Assembly: GCA_028280455.1 (NCBI GenBank)
Contig: JANQLT010000215.1
Coordinates: 1 to 47,148 of the forward strand
Direction of reading: 5' to 3'
DNA: 47,148 nt
DNA from: Kiloniellales bacterium
Lineage (GTDB): Bacteria; Pseudomonadota; Alphaproteobacteria; Kiloniellales; JAKSDN01
Both the position numbers and the translations under genes were made by a program. Below are positions 8,137 through 17,947 of the stretch, piece after piece; within the stretch, counting starts at the first letter, position 1; the number at the start of each line of letters is the position of its first letter. Under the pieces are notes generated by a model. It did no database searches. It worked only from the letters and a program-made list of their open reading frames with translations, and was not told the origin of the DNA.

Positions 8137-11100
8137 ATGCCCCACGCCGACTTCGTCCATCTCCGGGTCCACTCGGCCTACTCGCTCTCCGAAGGCGCGA
8201 TCAAGCTCAAGGCGCTGATCGAGCTCTGCCGCGAGCGCGCCATGCCGGCCGTGGCCGTGACCGACAGCGGCAACCTCTTCGGCGCGCTGGAGTTCGCCGG
8301 GATGGCCGCCAAGGCCGGCATCCAGCCGATCGTCGGCTGCCAGCTCGCGCTCAGCCAGGAGGCCGAGGCGCGCAACGGCATGCGCCCGCCGCCCGACCAG
8401 CTCCTGCTGCTGGCCAAGGACGAGGCCGGCTACCGCAGCCTCTTGAGCCTGGTCAGCAAGGCCTTCCTGGAGAGCGACCCGGCCGAGGCGGCGCAGCTCG
8501 ACCTGGCCGCGCTGGAGGCCCGGAACGCCGGCCTGATCGCCCTGACCGGCGGCCCGAACGGGCCGATCGACCGGCTGCTCAACGAGGGCCGGGCGCCGCT
8601 GGCCGAGGCCATGCTGCGCCGCCTGGCCGGGATCTTCGAGGATCGGCTCTACGTCGAGCTGCAGCGCCACGGCCTGGAAGGCGAGGCGGAGCGCGAGGGC
8701 CCGCTGGTCGAGCTGGCCTATGCCTGCGACCTGCCGCTGGTCGCCACCAACGACGTCTACTTCGCCGACGAGGCCATGTACGAGGCGCACGACGCGCTGC
8801 TCTGCATCGCCGAGAGCGCCTACGTCGGCCAGACGGACCGGCGGCGCCTGACGCCGGAGCACCGCTTCAAGTCGGCCGAGGAGATGCGCCGGCTCTTCGC
8901 CGACCTGCCCGAGGCGATCGACAACACGCTGGCGGTCGCCCGGCGCTGCGCCTGGTTCCCGGCGCCGCGCAGCCCGATCCTGCCGGCCTACCCGACCGCC
9001 GAGGGCCGCAGCGAGTTCGAGGAGCTGCAGGCCGAGGCCGAGGCCGGCCTGGAGCGGCGTCTCGAGGCGCAGGCCTGGCACGCCGAGGCCGAGCCGGCCG
9101 AGCGCGAGCGCAAGGCGCGGCCCTACCGCGAGCGCCTGGCCTACGAGCTCGGCGTCATCGAGCAGATGGGCTTCCCCGGCTACTTCCTGATCGTCGCCGA
9201 GTTCATCCGCTGGGCGAAGGAGCAGGGCATCCCGGTCGGGCCCGGCCGCGGCTCCGGCGCCGGCTCGGTGGTCGCCTGGGCGCTGACCATCACCGACCTG
9301 GACCCGCTGCGCTGGGGCCTGCTGTTCGAGCGCTTCCTCAACCCCGACCGGATCTCGATGCCGGACTTCGACATCGACTTCTGCCAGGACAAGCGCGACC
9401 AGGTGCTGCACCACGTCCAGGCGCTCTACGGCCGGGACCGAGTGGCGCAGATCATCACCTTCGGAAAGCTGCAGGCCCGCGCGGTGATCCGCGACGTCGG
9501 CCGGGTGCTGCAGATGCCCTATCCGCAGGTCGACCGGATCTGCAAGCTGATCCCCAACAACCCGGCCAACCCGGTCAGCCTGCAGCAGGCCATCGACGGC
9601 GAGCCGGCGCTGCAGGAGATGCGCCGCGACGACGAGACCGTGGCCCGGCTGATCGACATCGGGCTCAAGCTCGAGGGCCTCTACCGCCATGCCTCGACCC
9701 ACGCCGCCGGCGTGGTGATCGGCGACCGGCCGCTGGACGAGCTGATTCCGCTCTACCGCGACCCGCGCTCGGAGATGCCGGTCACCCAGTTCTCGATGAA
9801 GTACGTCGAGCAGGCCGGCCTGGTGAAGTTCGACTTCCTCGGCCTCAAGACATTGAGCATCCTGGCCCGGGCCGGCGAGACCATCCGCCGCCGGGTGCCC
9901 GACTTCGATCTCGACGGGCTGCCGCTGGACGACGCGGCGACCTTCGAGATGATCGGCCAGGGCCACACCGTCGGGGTGTTCCAGCTTGAAGGCTCGGGCA
10001 TGCGCGACATGCTGCACCGCCTCAGGCCGGACCGTTTCGAGGACATCATCGCCGTCGTCGCGCTCTACCGCCCCGGCCCGATGGACAACATCCCGAGCTA
10101 CATCGCCCGCAAGCACGGCGAGGAGCAGCCGGACTACCTCTATCCGACCCTCGAAGGGATCCTCAAGGAGACCTTCGGGATCATGATCTACCAAGAGCAG
10201 GTCATGCAGATCGCCCAGGAGCTGGCCGGCTTCACCCTGGGCCAGGCCGACCTGCTGCGCCGCGCCATGGGCAAGAAGATCCGCGAGGAGATGGAGGCCC
10301 AGCGCAAGACCTTCATCGAGGGCGCGGGCGCGCGCGGCGTGCCGAAGGGCAAGGCCGAGGAGATCTTCGAGCAGGTCAACAAGTTCGCCGGCTACGGCTT
10401 CAACAAGAGCCACGCCGCCGCCTATGCCCTGGTCGCCTACCAGACCGCCTACCTCAAGGCCCACTACCCGGTGGAGTTCATCGCCGCCTCGATGAGCTAC
10501 GACCGCGGCAACACCGACCGCCTCAACCTGTTCCGCCAGGAGCTGCAGCGCCTCGGCATCAAGCTGCTGCCGCCCGACATCAACCGCTCCGGCGCCGCCT
10601 TCGAGGTCGGCGGGACGCAGGGTGAGGAGGCCGCAATCCTCTACGCGCTCTCGGCGGTCAAGAACGTCGGCGAGGCGGCCATGAACGCCCTGGTCGCCGA
10701 GCGCGAGGCCGATGGCCCCTTCGCCTCCCTGGCCGACTTCGCCGAGCGGCTCGACGGCGGCGTGGTCAACAAGCGCCAGATCGAGGCCCTGGCCTGCGCC
10801 GGCGCCTTCGACTCCCTGGAGCCGGTCCGGCGCCGGGCCTTCGAGGCGGCCGAGACGCTGGTGCGCCATGCCCAGGTCGCGGCCAGCGAGCGCGAGAGCC
10901 AGCAGTCCAACCTCTTCGGCGGTGCCGACATGGCGACGGTGGCGCGCCTGCCGCTGCCGGTGGTCGGCGACTGGGATGCCCTGGAGCGCCTGCAGCAGGA
11001 GTTCGACGCCATCGGCTTCTACCTCTCGGCCCACCCGCTCGACGGCTACGGCCCGGCCCTCAAGAGCCTCGGGGTCAAGCCCTCGAGCGCCATCGACGGC

Positions 11101-11601
11101 GTGCCCTCCGGGGCCACGGCGAAGGTCGCCGGCATCGTCATCGGTCGCCAGGAGCGGACCTCGCGCCAGGGCAACCGCTTCGCCTTCGTGCAGTTCTCCG
11201 ACACCGAGGGCCTGTTCGAGGTCATGCTCTTCTCCGAGCTGCTCGGCCGCTCCCGGGAGCTGCTGGAGGGCAGCGCCCCGCTGATCGTCACCCTGCAGCC
11301 GCGCGGCGAGGACGCCGACCGGCGGCTGATCGCCCAGGAGCTGCAGCCCCTGGAGCAGGCCGCCTCCAACGCCATGGAGCAGCTCCGGGTCTTCCTGCAC
11401 GACCCCGAGCCGATCGCCTCGCTGCGCAGCATCCTCGAGAACGAGGGCAAAGCCCGGGGCGGCCGCGGCCGGGTCGCCTTCGTGCTCGGCCTGGCCGACG
11501 GCCGCGAGGCCGAGGTCGCGCTGCCCGGCCGCTACCGCCTGTCGCCGGGCCTCTGCCGGGCGATCAAGTCGCTGCCCGGCGTGGTCCTCCAGGATCTCTA
11601 G
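8137..11601 (+). CDS. dnaE: DNA polymerase III alpha subunit
   Basis: Replicative DNA polymerase. The 1154-residue protein starts with a PHP domain (HLRVHSAYSLSEG at 8-20). The catalytic aspartates are in PDFDIDF (Asp410, Asp412, Asp414 of the segment 409-415) and in VKFDFLGLKTL (Asp566). A helix-hairpin-helix region and an OB fold (VAGIVIGRQERTSRQGNRFAF) follow. I chose the ATG at 8137 because the protein then begins MPHADFVHLRVHS, as in other DnaE proteins; the open frame extends 19 codons further upstream. No strong ribosome-binding site is seen. Confidence 0.97.
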   Translation: MPHADFVHLRVHSAYSLSEGAIKLKALIELCRERAMPAVAVTDSGNLFGALEFAGMAAKAGIQPIVGCQLALSQEAEARNGMRPPPDQLLLLAKDEAGYRSLLSLVSKAFLESDPAEAAQLDLAALEARNAGLIALTGGPNGPIDRLLNEGRAPLAEAMLRRLAGIFEDRLYVELQRHGLEGEAEREGPLVELAYACDLPLVATNDVYFADEAMYEAHDALLCIAESAYVGQTDRRRLTPEHRFKSAEEMRRLFADLPEAIDNTLAVARRCAWFPAPRSPILPAYPTAEGRSEFEELQAEAEAGLERRLEAQAWHAEAEPAERERKARPYRERLAYELGVIEQMGFPGYFLIVAEFIRWAKEQGIPVGPGRGSGAGSVVAWALTITDLDPLRWGLLFERFLNPDRISMPDFDIDFCQDKRDQVLHHVQALYGRDRVAQIITFGKLQARAVIRDVGRVLQMPYPQVDRICKLIPNNPANPVSLQQAIDGEPALQEMRRDDETVARLIDIGLKLEGLYRHASTHAAGVVIGDRPLDELIPLYRDPRSEMPVTQFSMKYVEQAGLVKFDFLGLKTLSILARAGETIRRRVPDFDLDGLPLDDAATFEMIGQGHTVGVFQLEGSGMRDMLHRLRPDRFEDIIAVVALYRPGPMDNIPSYIARKHGEEQPDYLYPTLEGILKETFGIMIYQEQVMQIAQELAGFTLGQADLLRRAMGKKIREEMEAQRKTFIEGAGARGVPKGKAEEIFEQVNKFAGYGFNKSHAAAYALVAYQTAYLKAHYPVEFIAASMSYDRGNTDRLNLFRQELQRLGIKLLPPDINRSGAAFEVGGTQGEEAAILYALSAVKNVGEAAMNALVAEREADGPFASLADFAERLDGGVVNKRQIEALACAGAFDSLEPVRRRAFEAAETLVRHAQVAASERESQQSNLFGGADMATVARLPLPVVGDWDALERLQQEFDAIGFYLSAHPLDGYGPALKSLGVKPSSAIDGVPSGATAKVAGIVIGRQERTSRQGNRFAFVQFSDTEGLFEVMLFSELLGRSRELLEGSAPLIVTLQPRGEDADRRLIAQELQPLEQAASNAMEQLRVFLHDPEPIASLRSILENEGKARGGRGRVAFVLGLADGREAEVALPGRYRLSPGLCRAIKSLPGVVLQDL

Positions 11602-11777
11602 GCCAGGACCTCTAGGAAAGCCTTGCGGTTTCGGCCCTCCGGGGCTATCAACCCGCCGCGTTAAACCCCTCACGCGGGCGACGCGGCGGCCGGCCTCCCG
11701 AGCGGGAGCCGGATCGTCGCTCCGGTGTCCGGAGACGGATCGACGGCCCGCGGTGGCGAACCGGAAAAGAGGACAGC
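11602..11777 (+). promoter_or_regulatory. Leader region of rpsB with two hairpins
   Basis: The 176 bases between dnaE and rpsB hold two clear hairpins. One is CTCCC/GGGAG with a GAGC loop (11695-11708), extended by CGG/CCG. The other is CTCCGG/CCGGAG with a TGT loop (11720-11734). Neither is followed by a T-run. Ribosomal protein leaders often carry autoregulatory structures, and this position fits an S2-binding leader, but I cannot match a known motif. A GAGGA ribosome-binding site precedes the rpsB ATG. Confidence 0.35.
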
Positions 11778-12767
11778 ATGAGCACCGATTTCTCCATGCG
11801 CCAGCTCCTGGAGGCTGGCGTTCATTTCGGCCACACCACCCGCCGCTGGAACCCGAAGATGGCGCCCTTCATCTTCGGCGTGCGCAACGGCGTCCACATC
11901 CTCGATCTCGAGCAGACCGTGCCGATGCTCTACAGCGCCCTCGGCGTGGTGCGCGACACGGTGGCCTCGGGCGGCCGCGTGCTCTTCGTCGGCACCAAGC
12001 GCCAGGCCAGCGAGATCGTCGCGGACTCCGCCAAGAAGTGCGGGCAGTACTACGTCAACCACCGCTGGCTCGGCGGCATGCTGACGAACTGGAAGACAAT
12101 CTCCAATTCGATCAAGCGCTTGCGCGAGCTCGATGAGCGCCTCTCGGAGGAGGAGACGGGTCTCACCAAGAAGGAGACCCTGAACCTGACCCGCGAGCGC
12201 GACAAGCTGGAGCGGGCGCTGGGCGGCATCAAGGAGATGGGCGGCCTGCCGGACGTCATCTTCGTGGTCGACACCACCAAGGAGCACATCGCCGTCGCCG
12301 AGGCGCGCAAGCTCAACATCCCGGTCGTCGGCATCGTCGACTCCAACGCCGACCCGAGCGACATCACCTATCCCGTGCCGGGCAACGACGACGCGATCCG
12401 GGCGATCCGGCTCTACTGCGACCTGATGGCCGATACCGTGCTGAGCGGCATCCAGCAGGAGGTCATGGCCGGGGGCGGCGACATCGGCGAGGCCGAAGAG
12501 GCGCCGGCCGAGGCGCTGCCGCCTGCCGGCAACGGCGCCGACGCCGCGGCGGAAGCAGCGGCTGCCGAAGCGCCGGCCGCGGAGGCACCGGCCGCGGCAG
12601 AGCCGGTTGCCGCCGAGGCGCCTGTCGCCGAAGCGCCCGCGACCGAGGCACCCGCGACCGAGGCGGCGCCTGCTGAGGCCGCTCCGGAAGCGGCCGCCCC
12701 GGAGGCGCCGGCCCCGGAAGCGCCGGCCCCAGACGCGCCTGCCGAGGCCGAGGCCGCCAAGAGCTGA
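11778..12767 (+). CDS. rpsB: 30S ribosomal protein S2 with long Ala/Pro/Glu tail
   Basis: Small-subunit ribosomal protein S2. The S2 core occupies residues 1 to about 235 ([43 protein letters not shown]). The usual length is about 240-260 residues; here there are 329, because the last 90 or so residues form a low-complexity tail of Ala, Pro and Glu with repeats such as EAPA, EAPAT and PEAAAPEAP. The tail is probably disordered and acidic. Extended S2 tails are known in alphaproteobacteria. It is followed by tsf after 79 bases, the classical rpsB-tsf pair. Confidence 0.97.
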   Translation: MSTDFSMRQLLEAGVHFGHTTRRWNPKMAPFIFGVRNGVHILDLEQTVPMLYSALGVVRDTVASGGRVLFVGTKRQASEIVADSAKKCGQYYVNHRWLGGMLTNWKTISNSIKRLRELDERLSEEETGLTKKETLNLTRERDKLERALGGIKEMGGLPDVIFVVDTTKEHIAVAEARKLNIPVVGIVDSNADPSDITYPVPGNDDAIRAIRLYCDLMADTVLSGIQQEVMAGGGDIGEAEEAPAEALPPAGNGADAAAEAAAAEAPAAEAPAAAEPVAAEAPVAEAPATEAPATEAAPAEAAPEAAAPEAPAPEAPAPDAPAEAEAAKS

Positions 12768-12846
12768 GCCGCCACGCGCTGGAACCGGCGCGGCTTACAA
12801 TTCGATTTCAAAGGACTAAGAGACAAAGCTAGAGGATCGCGCGAAC

Positions 12847-13770
12847 ATGGCACAGATCACCGCCGGGCTCGTCAAGGAGCTCCGCGAGAAGACCGGCGCC
12901 GGCATGATGGACTGCAAGAAGGCGCTGACCGAGACCGACGGTGACCTCGAGCAGGCGGTCGACTGGCTGCGCAAGAAGGGGCTCGCCGCCGCCGCCAAGA
13001 AGGCCGGGCGGGTCGCCGCCGAGGGCCTGATCGGCGTTTCCGCGGCTGGGGGCCGGGGCGCCCTGGTCGAGGTCAATGCCGAGACCGACTTCGTGGCGCG
13101 CAACGATCGCTTCCAGGCCTTCGTCTCGCAGGTGACCGAGCTGGCGCTCGGCGTCGAGGGCGATATCGAGGCGCTCAAGGCGCTCGACTATCCCGGTGCC
13201 GGCCACAGCGTCGCCGAAGAGCTGACCCAATTGATCGCCACCATCGGCGAGAACATGACCTTGCGCCGGACCGCCAAGCTGTCGGCCTCGCCGGGCGTCG
13301 TCGCGGGCTACTGCCACAACCAGATCGCCCCAGGCCTCGGCAAGATCGGCGTCATCGTCGCCCTCGAGTCGAGCGCCGACGCTTCGGCGCTGGCCGCGCT
13401 CGGCAAGCAGCTCGCCATGCACATCGCGGCCGCCTCGCCCCTGGCGGTCGACCGCGACGGCGTCGACCCCTCGGCCCTGGACCGCGAGCGGGAGGTCCTG
13501 GCCGACCAGGCCCGCGCCTCCGGCAAGCCCGAGGAGATCGTCCAGAAGATGGTCGAGGGCCGCTTGCGGAAGTACTACGAGGAGGTCTGCCTGCTCGAGC
13601 AGGTCTTCGTCATCGACGGCGAGCGGAAGGTCCAGGCTGTGCTCGAGGAGGCCGCCAAGGAGCACGGCAGCCCGATCAAGGTGACCGGCTTCGAGCGCTA
13701 CGCCCTCGGCGAGGGCATCGAGCGCGACACCACCGACTTCGCCGCCGAGGTCGCTGCCCAGTTGGCCTGA
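12847..13770 (+). CDS. tsf: Elongation factor Ts
   Basis: Guanine-nucleotide exchange factor for EF-Tu. The 307-residue protein has the expected N-terminal UBA-like domain ([20 protein letters not shown]) containing the EF-Tu-contacting segment, then [20 protein letters not shown] core sequence ([15 protein letters not shown]) and a C-terminal coiled region. An AGAGGA box lies 10 bases before the ATG. It sits between rpsB and pyrH, the conserved order. Confidence 0.97.
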   Translation: MAQITAGLVKELREKTGAGMMDCKKALTETDGDLEQAVDWLRKKGLAAAAKKAGRVAAEGLIGVSAAGGRGALVEVNAETDFVARNDRFQAFVSQVTELALGVEGDIEALKALDYPGAGHSVAEELTQLIATIGENMTLRRTAKLSASPGVVAGYCHNQIAPGLGKIGVIVALESSADASALAALGKQLAMHIAAASPLAVDRDGVDPSALDREREVLADQARASGKPEEIVQKMVEGRLRKYYEEVCLLEQVFVIDGERKVQAVLEEAAKEHGSPIKVTGFERYALGEGIERDTTDFAAEVAAQLA

Positions 13771-13794
13771 GGGCTGTGCGAGGACGTCAAAGTC

Positions 13795-14520
13795 GTGGCC
13801 CACGCCCCTGAATACAAACGCATTCTTGTAAAGCTGTCGGGCGAGGCCCTGATGGGCCAGCGCGACTACGGGCTGGACCCGGACACGGTCGAGCGGATCG
13901 CCCAGGACGTCAAGGAAGTGCACGGCCTGGGCATCGAGGTCTGCCTGGTGATCGGCGGCGGCAACATCTTCCGCGGCCTCTCCGGCGCCGCCCACGGCAT
14001 GGAGCGCGCCTCGGCCGACCACATGGGCATGCTGGCCACGGTGATCAATTCGCTGGCCATGCAGAACGCGCTGGAGCGCCTGGATGTGCCGACTCGGGTG
14101 CAGTCGGCTATCCCCATGGCCAGCGTCGCCGAGCCCTACATCCGCCGCCGGGCCGTCCGCCACCTGGAGAAGGAGCGCGTGGTGATCTTCGCCGCCGGCA
14201 CCGGCAACCCCTACTTCACGACCGACACGGCGGCGGCGCTGCGGGCCTCCGAGATGGGCTGCGAGGCCCTGATGAAGGGCACCAAGGTCGACGGCGTCTA
14301 CGATGCCGATCCGGCCAAGGTGAGCGACGCCAAGCGCTTCGAGCGGCTGACCTACCTGGAGGTCCTGGCCCGCGATCTCAACGTGATGGACCATTCGGCC
14401 ATCTCGCTGGCGCGTGAAAACCGGATACCAATTCTGGTATTCTCGATTCTCGAACCCGGTTCCATCGCCGCCGTGCTGCGGGGCGAGGGCCGGGCCACCA
14501 TCATAAAGGGCGAGGGTTGA
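13795..14520 (+). CDS. pyrH: UMP kinase
   Basis: Phosphorylates UMP to UDP; bacterial hexameric amino-acid-kinase fold. At 241 residues it has normal length. Motifs seen are KLSGEALMG near the N-terminus, [27 protein letters not shown] and [13 protein letters not shown]. The start codon is GTG at 13795. The gene is followed after 3 bases by frr. Confidence 0.97.
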   Translation: MAHAPEYKRILVKLSGEALMGQRDYGLDPDTVERIAQDVKEVHGLGIEVCLVIGGGNIFRGLSGAAHGMERASADHMGMLATVINSLAMQNALERLDVPTRVQSAIPMASVAEPYIRRRAVRHLEKERVVIFAAGTGNPYFTTDTAAALRASEMGCEALMKGTKVDGVYDADPAKVSDAKRFERLTYLEVLARDLNVMDHSAISLARENRIPILVFSILEPGSIAAVLRGEGRATIIKGEG

Positions 14521-14523
14521 GAG

Positions 14524-15081
14524 GTGTCATCGTCTGATATCAAGGATCTGGCGCGTCGAATGGACGGCGCCGTCGAGGTCCTGAAGAAGGAATTCGCCGG
14601 TCTGCGCACGGGACGGGCATCGGCGTCGCTCCTGGAGCCGCTGTCGGTCGAGGCCTACGGGGCCAGCATGCCGATCAACCAGGTGGCGACGATCTCGGTG
14701 CCGGAGCCGCGCATGATCACCGTTCAGGTCTGGGACAAGTCCCAGGTCTCCGCCGTCGAGCGGGCGATCCGCGAGTCGGACCTGGGGCTCAATCCCCAGA
14801 CCGAGGGCCAGTCGATCCGGGTGCCGATCCCGATGCTCTCCGAGGAGCGCCGCGCCGAGCTGGCCAAGGTCGCCGGCAAGTACGCCGAGCAGGCCCGGGT
14901 CGCGGTCCGCAACGTTCGCCGCGACGGCATGGAGACCCTGAAGAAGCAGGAGAAGGAGCACGAGATCTCCCAGGACGAGCACCACCGCTTGTCCGACGAG
15001 ATCCAGACCATGACCGACGAGCGGGTCAAGGCGATCGACGACGCGCTGGCCCAGAAGGAACAGGAGATCATGCAGGTCTAG
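14524..15081 (+). CDS. frr: Ribosome recycling factor
   Basis: Splits post-termination ribosomes together with EF-G. The 185-residue protein has the family features: [55 protein letters not shown] and the C-terminal helix [17 protein letters not shown]. It starts with GTG three bases after the pyrH stop, and uppS follows after 3 bases, so the genes are likely co-translated. Confidence 0.97.
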   Translation: MSSSDIKDLARRMDGAVEVLKKEFAGLRTGRASASLLEPLSVEAYGASMPINQVATISVPEPRMITVQVWDKSQVSAVERAIRESDLGLNPQTEGQSIRVPIPMLSEERRAELAKVAGKYAEQARVAVRNVRRDGMETLKKQEKEHEISQDEHHRLSDEIQTMTDERVKAIDDALAQKEQEIMQV

Positions 15082-15084
15082 CCG

Positions 15085-15834
15085 ATGGAGCTGATCTCTC
15101 CCGAGCATAGCCGGCCGGCGGGCCGGGCGGTCCCGCGGCACGTCGCCATCATCATGGACGGCAACGGACGCTGGGCCCATGCCCGCGGCCTGCCGCGCAG
15201 CGCCGGCCACCGGCAGGGGGCCGAGGCGGTCAAGCGGACCCTGAAGGGCGCGCTCCGGCTGGGGATCCGCAACCTGACGCTCTACAGCTTCTCGTCGGAG
15301 AACTGGAACCGGCCGCCCGAGGAGGTCGAGGACCTCATGGGCCTGCTGCGGCGCTACCTGCAGAGCGAGATCGCCGACCTGCACAAGAACGGCATTCGCG
15401 CCCTGGTCATCGGCGACCGCGAGCGGCTGCCCGAGGACATCCGGGCGCTGATTGCCGAGGGCGAGCGCCGGACCCGGGACAACGAGCGCCTGACCGTCAC
15501 CATGGCGATCAGCTACGGCGGCCGCAACGAGATCGTCGGCGCCGCGCGCGCCCTGGCCGAGGCGGCGGCCGCCGGCCGGCTCGATCCGGCCGAGATCGAC
15601 GACAGGCGCTTCGCCGCGGCGCTCGACACCGCCGGCACGCCGGACCCCGACCTGCTGATCCGGACCAGCGGCGAACAGCGGATCAGCAACTTCCTGCTCT
15701 GGCAGACCGCCTACAGCGAGTTCGTCTTCACCAACACCCTCTGGCCCGACTTCGGCGAGGCCGACCTGGCCGCCGCGATCGAGGAGTACCAGCGACGTGA
15801 TCGGCGCTACGGTGCAGCCGTCAGCTCCGGCTAA
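15085..15834 (+). CDS. uppS: Isoprenyl (undecaprenyl) diphosphate synthase
   Basis: Cis-prenyltransferase that makes the C55 carrier lipid for cell-wall and LPS synthesis. The 249-residue protein shows the signature HVAIIMDGNGRWAHARGLPR, with the catalytic Asp in MDGNGRW, then SAGHRQGAEAV, the LYSFSSENWNRP region and DPDLLIRTSGEQRISNFLLW at the C-terminus. The 3' end overlaps cdsA by up to 38 bases. Confidence 0.96.
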   Translation: MELISPEHSRPAGRAVPRHVAIIMDGNGRWAHARGLPRSAGHRQGAEAVKRTLKGALRLGIRNLTLYSFSSENWNRPPEEVEDLMGLLRRYLQSEIADLHKNGIRALVIGDRERLPEDIRALIAEGERRTRDNERLTVTMAISYGGRNEIVGAARALAEAAAAGRLDPAEIDDRRFAAALDTAGTPDPDLLIRTSGEQRISNFLLWQTAYSEFVFTNTLWPDFGEADLAAAIEEYQRRDRRYGAAVSSG

Positions 15835-16627
15835 GGGAGACGAACTTCGCGCTCGCGTGCTCTCGGCCCTGCTGCTGGTGCCGGTGGTGCTCGCCATCGT
15901 CTTTCTCGGCTCGCCGGCCATGGAGGGCCTGGTCATCCTGGCCGCGATCCTGCTCGGCTGGGAATGGGGCGGCCTCTGCGGCGCCGATAGGCCGATGCCG
16001 GCACGCGCCGTGCTGATCCTGGCGATCCTCGCCGGTGTCCTCGCCGGCGCACTCGGCTATTTCGGTCCCGCGCTGCTCTTGGTCGCGGCGGGCCTGCTCG
16101 TCGTCGGCCTGGCCATGGCGGCGCTGCGCCTCGCCAACCCGCTCTGGCTGGCGCTCGGCGTGCCCTACCTGGCCTTGCCCTGCATCGCCCTGCTGTGGCT
16201 CCGCTTCAGCCATGACTCAGGCGCCGAGCTCGTGCTCTGGCTGCTGCTGGTGATCTGGGCCACCGACAGCGGCGCCTACTTCGCCGGCCGGGCGATCGGC
16301 GGCCCGAAGCTGGCGCCGAGCATCAGCCCGAACAAGACCTGGGCCGGCTTCATCGGCGGCATCGCCGCGGCCGACCTGGTGGCGGCCTCGGGCTGGGTCC
16401 TGCTGCCCGACCATCCGCTGCTGCCGCTGATCCTGATCGGCGCCCTGGTCGCGGCCCTGTCGCAGGTCGGCGACCTCTTCGAGTCCTTCGCCAAGCGCCG
16501 CTTCGGCGTCAAGGATACGGGCACCCTGATCCCCGGCCACGGCGGCCTGCTCGATCGGGTCGACGGCTTGCTGGTCGGCATTCTGGCGATCAGCTCGGTG
16601 CTGCTCTGGCGGGCCTCGGCGACATGA
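15797..16627 (+). CDS. cdsA: Phosphatidate cytidylyltransferase
   Basis: Makes CDP-diacylglycerol from phosphatidic acid and CTP in the inner membrane. The protein is mostly hydrophobic with several membrane segments and carries the CdsA signatures SPNKTWAGFIGG and KDTGTLIPGHGGLLDRVDG. It has up to 276 residues from the GTG at 15797, which overlaps uppS by 38 bases and has GAGGAG about 10 bases upstream. In-frame GTG codons at 15812 and 15857 are alternative starts. Its stop overlaps the dxr ATG by 4 bases. Confidence 0.94.
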   Translation: MIGATVQPSAPAKGDELRARVLSALLLVPVVLAIVFLGSPAMEGLVILAAILLGWEWGGLCGADRPMPARAVLILAILAGVLAGALGYFGPALLLVAAGLLVVGLAMAALRLANPLWLALGVPYLALPCIALLWLRFSHDSGAELVLWLLLVIWATDSGAYFAGRAIGGPKLAPSISPNKTWAGFIGGIAAADLVAASGWVLLPDHPLLPLILIGALVAALSQVGDLFESFAKRRFGVKDTGTLIPGHGGLLDRVDGLLVGILAISSVLLWRASAT

Positions 16628-17832
16628 GCGGGCCGGAGGATTTGCCGGCGAAGGCAGCCGCGAACGGCGCGCCGCGCAGCGTGACGATCCTCGGCTCGAC
16701 CGGCTCGGTCGGCCGCAACACCATCGACCTGATCGAGCGCCACCCCGGCGCCTACGACGTCGAGGCCTTGACCGCCCACCGCAACGTCGAACAGCTCGCC
16801 GCCCAGGCCCGGGCGCTCGGCGCCAAGCGGGCCGTGGTCGCCGACGAGGGCCTCTACGGCGATCTCAAGCAGGCCCTGGCCGGCAGCGGCATCGAGCCGG
16901 CGGCCGGGCCGGCGGCGGTGGTCGAGGCGGCGGATCAGCCGGCCGACTGGGTCATGTCCGCGATCGTCGGCGCCGCCGGCCTCGAGGCGACCCTGGCGGC
17001 GGTGCGCCGCGGCGCGGTGGTCGGCCTCGCCAACAAGGAGACCCTGGTCTGCGCCGGTGCCCTGATGATGGGCGAGATCGCGCGCAGCGGCGCCACCCTG
17101 CTGCCGGTCGACTCCGAGCACAACGCGATCTTCCAGGTGCTCGACACCGAGCGGCCGGACGCCATCGAGAAGATCATCCTGACCTGCTCGGGCGGCCCCT
17201 TCCGCGAGCGCAGCCGCGAGGAGATGGCCGGCGCCACGCCGGAGCAGGCCGTGGCCCATCCCAACTGGTCGATGGGCGCCAAGATCTCGGTCGATTCGGC
17301 AACCCTGATGAACAAGGGCCTGGAGCTGATCGAGGCCCACCACCTCTTCGCCATGCCGCAGCAGCGCATCGACATCCTGATCCACCCGCAGTCGGTCATC
17401 CACTCGATGGTGTCCTACGTCGACGGCTCGGTCCTGGCCCAGATGGGCGACCCCGACATGCGCACGCCGATCGCCTACACCCTGGCCTGGCCCGAGCGCA
17501 TGGCCGCGCCGGTCGAGCGCCTCGACCTGGCCAAGGTCGGCCAGCTCACCTTCGAGGCGCCGGACCCGGAGCGCTTTCCCGCCCTGTCGCTGGCCCGCCA
17601 GGTCCTCGAGGAGGGCGGCGGCGCGCCGACCATCCTCAACGCCGCCAACGAGGTGGCCGTGCATGCCTTTCTCGAGCGGCGGATCGGCTTCCTGGACATC
17701 GCCGCCGTCGTCGCGGAGACCCTGGCGGCCTTGCCGGGGCGCGCCCTGGACAGCCTGGAGGCCGTGCGCGCGGTCGACGGCGAAGCCCGGGCGCGGGCGG
17801 AGGAGGCGCTCGGCAGGGCCGCCGGTGCCTAG
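16624..17832 (+). CDS. dxr: 1-deoxy-D-xylulose 5-phosphate reductoisomerase
   Basis: Second step of the MEP pathway to isoprenoids, using NADPH and a divalent metal. The 402-residue length is normal. The N-terminal nucleotide-binding motif is ILGSTGSVGRNTIDLI; active-site segments are PVDSEHNAIFQ and TLMNKGLELIEAHHLF, with NEVAVHAFLE near the C-terminus. ATGA overlap with cdsA. The isoprenoids it supplies feed both UppS here and the hopanoid pathway downstream in the window. Confidence 0.97.
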   Translation: MSGPEDLPAKAAANGAPRSVTILGSTGSVGRNTIDLIERHPGAYDVEALTAHRNVEQLAAQARALGAKRAVVADEGLYGDLKQALAGSGIEPAAGPAAVVEAADQPADWVMSAIVGAAGLEATLAAVRRGAVVGLANKETLVCAGALMMGEIARSGATLLPVDSEHNAIFQVLDTERPDAIEKIILTCSGGPFRERSREEMAGATPEQAVAHPNWSMGAKISVDSATLMNKGLELIEAHHLFAMPQQRIDILIHPQSVIHSMVSYVDGSVLAQMGDPDMRTPIAYTLAWPERMAAPVERLDLAKVGQLTFEAPDPERFPALSLARQVLEEGGGAPTILNAANEVAVHAFLERRIGFLDIAAVVAETLAALPGRALDSLEAVRAVDGEARARAEEALGRAAGA

Positions 17833-17837
17833 AATTT

Positions 17838-17947
17838 GAAGCCTTTTCAACGGCTTCCTTTGCCACTAATCTGCCCGGTCTTGGCCGACTGGCGATCGTC
17901 GGGGCGCTGAGGCCCAGGATCTGTGAGCTCTGTTTGAGGTTTAGCGC
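17838..17947 (+). promoter_or_regulatory. dxr-rseP spacer with a weak hairpin
   Basis: A GAAGCC/GGCTTC stem with an 8-base loop (17838-17857) follows the dxr stop and is trailed by CTTTG rather than a T-run, so it is at best a weak terminator. The rest of the 115-base spacer may hold an internal promoter for rseP-bamA, but no clear boxes are seen. Confidence 0.3.

Noticed and set aside
7654..11673. 1339-residue minus-strand open frame antisense to dnaE
   Set aside because: Low-complexity sequence rich in Leu, Gly, Ala and Gln; dnaE on the plus strand is certain.
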